From Planctomycetota bacterium (GTDB taxonomy: Bacteria; Planctomycetota; UBA1135; GCA-002686595), in contig JAQBVH010000121.1 of the NCBI GenBank assembly GCA_027623615.1, positions 1 through 7,873 on the forward strand: a stretch of 7,873 bases of DNA. The letters run 5' to 3'. Both the position numbers and the translations under genes were made by a program. Numbering within the stretch: position 1 is the stretch's first letter; every line of letters begins with the position of its first letter. The notes beneath the pieces are model-generated. The model was not told the DNA's origin, made no database searches, and saw nothing but the letters and a program-made list of their open reading frames with translations. Shown here piece by piece: positions 1 through 4,936 of the stretch.

Positions 1-3
1 GTC

Positions 4-657
4 ATGCCCTCCCTGCCCAATCTCCTCTCCCTCGGCGCCTGCACGCTCGCGCTCGGCGTCAACCTCTCCCGTCCATCCCTCGACGAAAGCGCCGAACCCG
101 CCCAGCGCTTCGTGCTCGAGCTCGACAAGCACGAGTTCGAGATCGAAGCCGGCAAGGAGTTCAAGATCGAGGTCGAAGGCATGACCCTCGAGGGTCGCCT
201 GCGCCCCCTGCCCGAACGCACCCTGCGCCTGGAGGAGCTGGCCTTCGACTTCCCGGCGGCCCTCACCTACAGCTACGAGGCTGGCGAGGGCACCGAGATC
301 TGGACCCTCAACGGCCACCAGGCGACCTTGATGCTCTATCGCTTCGAGGCGGGCGGAACGGCCGAGGACCTGCTGGACCTGTTCGTCGCCAGCGTGACCG
401 ATGCCTACCCGGACGCGGGAGTCGAGCAGCACTCGACCACGCTCCAGCTCGGCGGCAAGCGCCACGACGGCACCAGCCTCTTCTGGAACTTCGGCGGGTT
501 CGTGCACGTGCAGGAGGCCTACGTCCTCGACCCGACCGAGCCCGTGCGGCGAGCCCTCGTCCTGCAGGACACCCGCGACCCGGGCGCCGAGCCGGGCAAG
601 GAGTGGTTGACGATCCGCGCCGCGCTCGAGCGCACCTACGAGTGGACCGGCCAGTGA
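4..657 (+). CDS. Exported or lipoprotein-like protein of unknown function
   Basis: I do not recognise a family. The reading frame gives 217 residues from the ATG at 4, but the frame is open to the window edge, so the true start may lie upstream. The N-terminus is hydrophobic (residues 5-20) and contains L-G-A-C ending at Cys13, which fits a lipobox. It lacks the basic residues expected before a signal peptide, another reason to suspect a start further upstream. Residues 28-80 are charged and Glu-rich (alternating E/K/R). The remainder, about 85-215, looks like a soluble alpha/beta fold with aromatic-rich strands, for example FWNFGGFVHVQEAY at 160-173, and ends in TYEWTGQ. No catalytic motif is visible. 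Codon use and GC match the large neighbouring genes. The next gene begins 71 bases downstream on the same strand, so co-transcription is possible. I am fairly sure it is a real gene and have no call on function. Confidence 0.7.
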   Translation: MPSLPNLLSLGACTLALGVNLSRPSLDESAEPAQRFVLELDKHEFEIEAGKEFKIEVEGMTLEGRLRPLPERTLRLEELAFDFPAALTYSYEAGEGTEIWTLNGHQATLMLYRFEAGGTAEDLLDLFVASVTDAYPDAGVEQHSTTLQLGGKRHDGTSLFWNFGGFVHVQEAYVLDPTEPVRRALVLQDTRDPGAEPGKEWLTIRAALERTYEWTGQ

Positions 658-670
658 GCGCGGCGGCCCC

Positions 671-686
671 AGCCGGATCTTCGGCT
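671..686. other. Small hairpin in the 658-728 intergenic spacer
   Basis: A five-base stem (agccg / cggct) with a six-base loop lies 14 bases after the stop of the first plus-strand gene. There is no T tract after it, so a terminator role is weak. It might simply be GC-rich coincidence. The spacer otherwise shows no ribosome-binding site for the gene starting at 729. Confidence 0.2.
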
Positions 687-728
687 GAGCCTGGCCCCCC
701 CTTCGGTCGCGCTGCGCTCTCTCAACCG

Positions 729-1142
729 ATGAAGCTCCCCGAATCCCCCCTGCGCATCCTCGGCGGCATCGTCGCCGGCCACGCGGCCATGGTCATCGGC
801 ATCACCCTCGCCCAGGAGGTCGCCTTCGGCGGGGTGAGCTACACCGACTCCTCGCTCCCGGTCCTCGCGGGCGCGGGTGCCGGCACCATCGCGTCCGCGC
901 TGCTCGGCGGCTGGATCGCCTCGCGCATCGCGGGGCTGCCCGCGAACGTCGTGCAGGTGATCCTCGTCGCGCTCGAGACCAGCTGGCTGATCCAGAGCGA
1001 CAAGTTCCACGACCCGCTCTGGTTCGACCTGCTGGCGGGCCTGTCCCTGGTGGTCGGGATCCTGCTGGGTGGTTGGATCCAGCGAACGAGGGCCCAGTCG
1101 ATTCAGCGCAGCTCGATGGTCTCGAGCTCGACTTCCACGTAG
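729..1142 (+). CDS. Small four-helix integral membrane protein, unknown function
   Basis: The gene encodes 137 residues from the ATG at 729. I chose this start because translation from it begins directly before the first membrane helix. The upstream GTG at 603 would overlap the previous gene with an Arg/Ala/Pro-rich stretch. No Shine-Dalgarno is visible before 729. Four hydrophobic segments are seen, at about residues 10-30, 43-68, 72-89 and 97-117. They are rich in small Gly/Ala residues (LAGAGAGTIASALLGGWIAS, LLAGLSLVVGILLGGWI), and the connecting loops are short. I do not recognise a family. The last 13 residues (125-137, Ser/Thr-rich) are encoded by the antisense strand of a GH2 gene remnant at 1103-1177. 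The original C-terminus was therefore probably near residue 122-124, and the present tail is acquired. A stem-loop at 1181-1195 may terminate transcription. Confidence 0.6.
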   Translation: MKLPESPLRILGGIVAGHAAMVIGITLAQEVAFGGVSYTDSSLPVLAGAGAGTIASALLGGWIASRIAGLPANVVQVILVALETSWLIQSDKFHDPLWFDLLAGLSLVVGILLGGWIQRTRAQSIQRSSMVSSSTST

Positions 1143-1153
1143 GCAGGACCGCT
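1102..1153. repeat. Direct repeat copy A (52 bp)
   Basis: This segment matches 1715-1766 in the same orientation at a constant offset of 613 bases. By hand alignment 46 of 52 positions are identical, with mismatches at 1107, 1120, 1128, 1133, 1145 and 1148. On the minus strand both copies encode the last codons and the TGA stop of a GH2-type protein (S-G-P-A-Y-V-[DE]-V-x-L-E-x-I-E-L). Four of the six mismatches change the amino acid. The divergence suggests an old paralogous copy rather than a fresh duplication. Confidence 0.85.
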
Positions 1154-1177
1154 CACGAAGGCGGCGCGCACTGCTAC
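1103..1177 (-). pseudogene. 3' remnant of a second GH2-type glycoside hydrolase gene
   Basis: Reading the minus strand from 1177 to the TGA at 1105-1103 gives about 24 residues ending GPAYVEVELETIELR. They align without gaps to the end of the intact GH2 protein at 1716-3989 (GPAYVDVGLEAIELP), including S-G-P-A-Y-V just upstream. An in-frame TAG at 1180-1178 closes the frame, and no other GH2 sequence is recognisable further upstream in any minus frame. It is therefore only the last few percent of a ~750-residue gene. Most likely two related GH2 genes once lay in tandem or were duplicated, and nearly all of this copy was deleted. The alternative, a conserved C-terminal motif of some unrelated protein, is less likely given the DNA-level match. 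Confidence 0.75.
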
Positions 1178-1180
1178 CTA

Positions 1181-1206
1181 CGGGGGGATTCCCCGATTTC
1201 TCTTCC
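1181..1206 (+). terminator. Candidate terminator after the membrane-protein gene
   Basis: A five-base all-GC stem (cgggg at 1181-1185, ccccg at 1191-1195) with a five-base loop is followed by a T-rich run, atttctctt. It lies 39 bases after the stop at 1142. The stem is short and the T run is interrupted, so this is a weak call. Confidence 0.3.
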
Positions 1207-1240
1207 GGTTCGGCGGTGCGAACGCATGCAGGGGGGAACC

Positions 1241-1286
1241 GAGCCCGTGCGCTCGCCCTCCCGGCGTACCTGCTCGCAACGGGCTC
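1241..1286. repeat. Inverted repeat upstream of the secreted-protein pseudogene
   Basis: Perfect eight-base arms (gagcccgt at 1241-1248, acgggctc at 1279-1286) enclose 30 bases. The stem extends by three more pairs (gcg / cgc) if A1278 is bulged. It ends 14 to 20 bases before the candidate starts at 1300/1306, so it could fold in the 5' leader and affect initiation, or be an operator. No promoter hexamers are convincing nearby. Confidence 0.35.
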
Positions 1287-1299
1287 TCGAATGGAGAAG

Positions 1300-1663
1300 A
1301 TGAACATGCAACCCATTACACCCCCCCCCTTGCACCCCAGGTAGCGTCCCTCGCTGGACGCGTCGCCCGCGCCCTGAGTCGTTGGCGTAGGCTCGCAGTG
1401 GTCGGCCTGGTGGCCGGCTCGATGATGACGACGGCTTCAGGGCAAGCAGCGGATTGGTTCGTGGATGCTGATGCCAGCGGTGGCATCGGAGACTCGTGGG
1501 GACAAGCATTCAGCGATCTCCAGGATGCGTTGGATGTCGCGCAGACAAGCCACGTGATCTGGCTCCGTGCGTCCACCAACGACTACGTTCCTTCCGCACA
1601 GGATCCCTTCGGGACGAGTCGACTTCCAATTTCACCGCGGCGACCGCAATGACCTTCGAGTAG
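1300..1663 (+). pseudogene. Broken 5' fragment of a secreted repeat/beta-helix-type protein
   Basis: A GGAGAAG Shine-Dalgarno (1293-1299) precedes ATG codons at 1300 and 1306; 1306 has the better spacing. That frame runs M-Q-P-I-T-P-P-P, then meets nine C residues at 1321-1329 and stops at 1342. One extra C would join it to the frame that continues to a clear signal peptide: basic RWRRL, a hydrophobic core, then SGQA-ADW. The mature start is WFVDADASGGIGDSWGQAFSDLQDALDVAQ, followed by YVPSAQDP. This is the N-terminal pattern of large secreted parallel beta-helix or 'choice-of-anchor' proteins common in planctomycetes (recognised by pattern, not by search). Near 1600-1615 the family-like sequence switches frame again, giving DESTSNFTAATAMTF, and ends at a TAG at 1661. 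The usual following Tyr-Gly-Gly-Phe region and hundreds of residues are absent. A shorter frame, 1398-1652 (GTG start, 84 residues), is formally open. Hand-counted GC of 1441-1680 is about 60%, clearly lower than the flanking genes. Confidence 0.7.
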
Positions 1664-1675
1664 AAGCGGCGAGAG

Positions 1676-1715
1676 TCGGTCTCCGGAGATCGGGTCGAGA
1701 CCGGCGCCCGCCGGT
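1676..1715 (-). terminator. Overlapping stem-loops just after the GH2 stop codon
   Basis: On the minus strand the GH2 stop is followed at once by a six-base perfect stem (1700-1705 with 1710-1715, accggc / gccggt, four-base loop). A second stem, cggtct / agaccg (1676-1681 with 1698-1703), overlaps the first, and a ten-base palindrome, tctccggaga, sits at 1680-1689. The two stems share bases and are mutually exclusive. There is no T tract, so any termination would be non-canonical. It may only protect the 3' end of the mRNA. Confidence 0.35.
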
Positions 1716-1766
1716 TCAGGGCAGCTCGATGGCCTCGAGCCCGACGTCCACGTAGGCCGGGCCGCT
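1715..1766. repeat. Direct repeat copy B (52 bp), the 3' end of the GH2 gene
   Basis: This is the partner of the repeat at 1102-1153. Here it is part of the intact GH2 gene and encodes the last 16 residues and the TGA stop on the minus strand. Its plus strand also encodes a Ser/Thr-rich string ending at a TAG (1753-1755), mirroring the tail of the 729-1142 gene. Confidence 0.85.
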
Positions 1767-3989
1767 GGCGTGCCGCGCATGGACCACGATCCGGTTCGCC
1801 CCGGGGCGGAGGACCTCGGCCGCCTCGCTTCCGGTGCGCACGCGGACGTAGCTCGAGCAGGGGCCCGTGCGCTCGAGGACGCGCTCGCCGTTGATCCACA
1901 CCTCGAGGTCACCCGAGTGCTGGACGAACAGGCACAGCTCTCCCGCCGGCACCGCTCCGAGCTGGAAGTCGGAGGACAGGAAGAGGTCGGGCCCCTCCCA
2001 GGCCGTGCGCACGGGCGCGTTCGCCGCGGTCGGGCTGCCGAAGCCCCCGGGCGCATCGGTCCAGCCCTCATCCCCGCCCGGCAGGTCGAGCTGACTCCCG
2101 TAGGGGCTCGTCCAGTCCCCCGGCGGCGCGTCCGTGCGCATGCGCCACAGGCGCGGGGCCTGCTGTGAGGTCGGCAGCAGGGTATGCAGGGGCGAGAACT
2201 CACCGCGGTTCGCCCGCGCCAGGCGCTCGCTGGGCACCTTGACCACCTCGCGATCGAAGGTGACCAGGCCGTGGGTCTGACTGCCCACGTCGGTCAGCTG
2301 GGTGTAGATCGCCGCGTCGAGGCCGCGCGCTTGAAGGTCACGCAGCTCGCGGGCGTAGCCCTCGAAGGCGAAGGCCAGCTCCTCGGCGTCGCGCACGGTC
2401 TGGTAGCCCCAGGCCGAGCCGCTGGTATGGCCGTCGACCGGCAGGCTTACCCCGCCGTACTCGCCGAGCACGAGCAGCCGGTCCGAGCCACCCGCCAGGG
2501 CGTTCGGCAGCGCGGGACCGGGCCGATGGTGCGCCGCGACCACATCGCCCGCGTCCGTGTTGACCCAACCGCTGGTGGCGGTGACGAGACGCTGCGAGTC
2601 GAGCTGGGCGAGGGTGGTCGCCAGCCGCGGCGTGTCGTACTGGCCCCGGCCCTCGTGGAAGAGCACCCAACCGACCAGGCTGGGGTGATGCTCGAGATCG
2701 CTCACGATCGCGGCCAGCTCGCGCTCGAACTGCTCGCGACCTTCCGGGGTCTCGTTGGCCGCGCTCGGGATGTCCTGCCACACCAGCAGCCCGAGGCGGT
2801 CGGCCCAGAAGTACCAGCGCTCCGGTTCGACCTTGAGGTGCTTGCGCACCAGGTCGAAGCCCATCGTCTTGGCCAGCAAGAGCTCCTCGCGGATGGCCTC
2901 GTCCGAGGGCGGCGTGTAGAGGCCGTCGGGCCACAGGCCCGGATCGAGCACGCCGGTCAGGAAGCGTGGCTCCCCGTTGAGGGCGAAGCGCGTGGCGCCG
3001 GAGGCGTCTTGCATGCGGCCGACCGTGCGCAGACCGAAGTAGCTGCGCACGCGCTCGAGCACCTGGCCCTTGGGCCCGGTGCGCGTGACGCGCAGGTCGT
3101 ACAGGAACGGGTCCTCGGGGGACCAGGCGCGGGCAGCGGGGATCGGGACGACGAGCTCTTCTCCGACCCGGCCGCGGCGGGCGGCCAAGAGGCTGTTGCC
3201 GTCGAGCACCTCGACCTCGACCAGGTCCTCACCGAGCAGGTCCTCGCCCCGGGCGGTCACGCTGACCGCGCCGGTCTCGAGGCTCGGAGAGATCACCAGC
3301 CGGTCGACGCCGCGGCGCGGCAGGGGCTCCATCCAGACCGTGCGCCAGATCCCGCTCACCGGGGAGCAGGCCGTCCCCCCCGGGGCGAGGGCCTGGTTGC
3401 CGCGCATCTGCTGCCCGCCGTCGGTCGGGTCGAAGACGCGCACGAGCAGCTCCTGCTCCGGGGTGGGCAGCAGGGCCTCGGTCACGTCGATCGTGAAGGG
3501 ATCGAAGCCCCCCTCGTGCAGGGCGAGCCGGCGGCCGTTGACCCAGACCTCGGCCTGCCAGTCGACGGCGCCGAAGTGGATCAGCAGCCGGTCGCGGTGC
3601 CAGCCGGTGGGCACCTGGAAGCGGCGCTTGTACCAGAGGTGTTCGTGGTGCTCTTCGACGCCGGAGAGCGGCGCCTCGGGGGCGAAGGGCACCACGATGC
3701 TCCCGAGCAACTCCCGATCGAAGGGCGGCGGCTGGGTCGGCCGTCCCGGCTCGAACTGCCAGCGTCCGTTGAGGTTGACCCAGCGTTCGCGCACCAGGGA
3801 CGGGCGCGGGTAGTCGGCGCGCGGTCGCTCGGGATCCACCGTCCGCCCCCAGCGGGTCCAGGCAGCCCGCGCGGGATCCTCGATCGGCTGGCCGGCTTTC
3901 GGGTCGACCTCGGTCGAGTCGTCGACGCGCGGGGCCTGGCAGGCCACGAAGGGGGCGACCAGGAGGAGGTGGGAGATCCAGTACTTCAC
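1716..3989 (-). CDS. Exported glycoside hydrolase family 2 protein (beta-glycosidase)
   Basis: The gene encodes 757 residues from a GTG at 3989, with no clear Shine-Dalgarno. Residues 1-17 form a lipoprotein-like signal ending F-V-A-C17, so the enzyme is probably exported and lipid-anchored, although Phe at -3 is atypical. Domain order follows GH2: an N-terminal sugar-binding sandwich (about 60-225, with WVNLNGRWQFE, LWYKRRFQVP and EVWVNGRRLALHEGGFDPF), an immunoglobulin-like domain (about 228-320) and a TIM barrel (about 335-600, starting FALNGEPRFLTGVL, then GFDLVRKHLKVEP and LGLLVWQDIPS). The probable acid/base is Glu446 in GWVLFHEGRGQYD; the more usual sequence here is F-N-E-G, so His445 replaces the common Asn. 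The probable nucleophile is Glu510 in GEYGG. A barrel-end motif, YTQLTDV...HGLVTFDRE, is at 562-581. Residues 612-757 form an extra C-terminal beta-sandwich (DLEVWINGERV), perhaps carbohydrate-binding. Substrate cannot be read from sequence; beta-galactosidase, glucuronidase and mannosidase activities all occur in GH2. The gene is probably a single unit. Confidence 0.93.
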   Translation of the reverse strand: MKYWISHLLLVAPFVACQAPRVDDSTEVDPKAGQPIEDPARAAWTRWGRTVDPERPRADYPRPSLVRERWVNLNGRWQFEPGRPTQPPPFDRELLGSIVVPFAPEAPLSGVEEHHEHLWYKRRFQVPTGWHRDRLLIHFGAVDWQAEVWVNGRRLALHEGGFDPFTIDVTEALLPTPEQELLVRVFDPTDGGQQMRGNQALAPGGTACSPVSGIWRTVWMEPLPRRGVDRLVISPSLETGAVSVTARGEDLLGEDLVEVEVLDGNSLLAARRGRVGEELVVPIPAARAWSPEDPFLYDLRVTRTGPKGQVLERVRSYFGLRTVGRMQDASGATRFALNGEPRFLTGVLDPGLWPDGLYTPPSDEAIREELLLAKTMGFDLVRKHLKVEPERWYFWADRLGLLVWQDIPSAANETPEGREQFERELAAIVSDLEHHPSLVGWVLFHEGRGQYDTPRLATTLAQLDSQRLVTATSGWVNTDAGDVVAAHHRPGPALPNALAGGSDRLLVLGEYGGVSLPVDGHTSGSAWGYQTVRDAEELAFAFEGYARELRDLQARGLDAAIYTQLTDVGSQTHGLVTFDREVVKVPSERLARANRGEFSPLHTLLPTSQQAPRLWRMRTDAPPGDWTSPYGSQLDLPGGDEGWTDAPGGFGSPTAANAPVRTAWEGPDLFLSSDFQLGAVPAGELCLFVQHSGDLEVWINGERVLERTGPCSSYVRVRTGSEAAEVLRPGANRIVVHARHASGPAYVDVGLEAIELP

Positions 3990-4098
3990 GATCGGTGCGG
4001 CAGGGAGGCGGGGTGCAACCTACCGCTTCGGAAGGTCGGGGGAAACGCCGTAATCTCGGTCACATGTTGAGGGGCGGTCCGTTCCGAGCGCTCCCCAG

Positions 4099-4163
4099 CC
4101 CGGGAGGCGAGCGGGGAAAATGCATTGTTGCATGCTCGGCCCTTTCGGCCGGAGCCTCCCGGG
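4099..4163 (-). terminator. Nested inverted-repeat cluster after the pnt operon
   Basis: A perfect ten-base stem (cccgggaggc at 4099-4108, gcctcccggg at 4154-4163) encloses two further hairpins. One is atgca / tgcat at 4120-4124 and 4129-4133 with a four-base loop. On the minus strand it is followed by three T residues, or four counting the last stem base. The other is gctcggcc at 4134-4141 against ggcc(g)gagc at 4147-4155, with one bulged G and a five-base loop; its end shares two bases with the outer stem. On the minus strand it begins 28 bases after the FUN14-gene stop, so it most likely ends or stabilises the pnt transcript. It could also fold in the leader of the GH2 gene, whose start is 109 bases further on. 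The rest of the 3990-4190 spacer shows no gene and no convincing promoter. Confidence 0.55.
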
Positions 4164-4190
4164 TCGGGGATCTCCCAAGAAGCTTCGCGC

Positions 4191-4874
4191 CTACTTGCGC
4201 TTGAAGCCCGCGACCAACCCGAGCCCCGCCAGACCCGCCTGGGGCAGGCTGCCGGTCAGGAAGGTCTTGAAGTCCACGGCCTCGGACTCGATGCGCGCGA
4301 CGATGATGTCGTACCAGCCCTCCATCTTCACCCAGTTGGGGTCGATCGCGCCCGCGTAGGACAACAGGAAGATCCCGATCAAGAAGGTACCGAGGAAGAA
4401 GGCCATCATCTTCAACCACACGCGCGTGGCGTAGCCCACGCAGAACGCCGCGAAGAAGCTGAAGCCGCCCTTGAGGAAGAAGGGCGACCAGCCGGCGGCG
4501 CCGGGCTCGGCCTTGACCTCGTCCTCGTCCGTGCTGCCCGTCGGGTGATCCGGATCGGGCGTCGAGCCGTCGTCGCCCGACCCCTGGGGCGGCCAGTCGA
4601 TCTTGGGGCTGTCGTCCTGCACCAATCCCTGGGCGCCTGGCCCTTGGGCGCCGTGGCCCGGCCCGGTCAGCGACTTGACGCCGTCCGGTTCACTGCCCAT
4701 CGAGCCGTCCTGCTGCTCGACGTCCGCGACCGTGTCGTCCGCACTCGCATCACCACCGCCGCCGAACGCCTGCAGACCCAGCCCGATGACGAGGAACACC
4801 CCGGCGCCGGCGAGCAGCGCCTTCTTCCAACCGGTCAGCTCCGGCTTCACGCGATTGGTGGTCGTCTCGGTCAT
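4191..4874 (-). CDS. FUN14-domain membrane protein, last gene of the pnt operon
   Basis: Taken from the ATG at 4874 the protein has 227 residues (MTETTTN...). The frame also has an ATG at 4913 and one at 4886. None is ideally placed: the AGGAGG overlapping the pntB stop is 17 bases from the 4913 ATG, and I prefer 4874 because the upstream 13 residues look non-coding. Residues 19-38 form a membrane segment (ALLAGAGVFLVIGLGLQAF). Residues 39-128 are a low-complexity Gly/Asp/Pro/Ser linker. Residues 130-227 match the FUN14 family pattern: GGFSFFAAFCVGYATR, a long hydrophobic stretch (153-175), Asn-Trp-Val-Lys at 180-183, a short amphipathic region, then FLTGSLPQAGLAGLGLVAGFKRK. Bacterial FUN14 proteins have no settled function; the eukaryotic relative FUNDC1 is a mitochondrial outer-membrane mitophagy receptor. 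Position directly after pntB suggests shared expression with the transhydrogenase and possibly a role in the same membrane. The family call is good; the role is inference. Confidence 0.8.
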   Translation of the reverse strand: MTETTTNRVKPELTGWKKALLAGAGVFLVIGLGLQAFGGGGDASADDTVADVEQQDGSMGSEPDGVKSLTGPGHGAQGPGAQGLVQDDSPKIDWPPQGSGDDGSTPDPDHPTGSTDEDEVKAEPGAAGWSPFFLKGGFSFFAAFCVGYATRVWLKMMAFFLGTFLIGIFLLSYAGAIDPNWVKMEGWYDIIVARIESEAVDFKTFLTGSLPQAGLAGLGLVAGFKRK

Positions 4875-4930
4875 GGCAGGGACCATTACGCCACGCGAGG
4901 GCCCGCCCCGCATGACGTTCTGGACAGGAT

Positions 4931-4936
4931 CCTCCT
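4931..4936 (-). promoter_or_regulatory. Shine-Dalgarno AGGAGG overlapping the pntB stop
   Basis: On the minus strand the pntB stop TAG is embedded in ctctAGGAGG. This strong ribosome-binding sequence sits 17 bases before the first ATG (4913) and 56 bases before the preferred one (4874) of the FUN14 gene. It indicates translational coupling, but no ATG, GTG or TTG lies at the usual 5-10 base distance, so the start it serves is unclear. Confidence 0.45.

Noticed and set aside
603..728. Upstream GTG start (603) for the membrane-protein gene
   Set aside because: It would add 42 Arg/Ala/Pro-rich residues and overlap the preceding gene. The ATG at 729 sits naturally before the first helix.
636..1316. 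Minus-strand open frame of 226 codons opposite the membrane-protein gene
   Set aside because: Arg/Gly/Asp-rich shadow sequence. The plus-strand frame has four clear membrane helices, and the GH2 remnant lies in a different minus frame.
1300..1663. Programmed ribosomal frameshifting at the C9 tract
   Set aside because: A second frame break and the truncation downstream make a functional product unlikely, and there is no evident stimulatory structure directly after the tract.
1102..1766. Transposon ends, integron or attachment sites as the cause of the 52-bp direct repeat
   Set aside because: The repeat encodes a GH2 C-terminus, has diverged at 6 of 52 positions, and no transposase, integrase or terminal inverted repeat is present.
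2184..4070. Plus-strand open frame of 628 codons opposite the GH2 gene
   Set aside because: It is the antisense of a clear GH2 gene. Its composition (Gly/Ala/Val/Glu/Arg-rich, no domain) is what a complementary frame of GC-rich coding DNA produces, and no ribosome-binding site supports it.
3990..4098. Sigma-70-like promoter for the GH2 gene
   Set aside because: Only poor matches (for example TTTCCC ... TAGGTT at 17-base spacing on the minus strand) could be found in GC-rich sequence, which is not enough to support a call.
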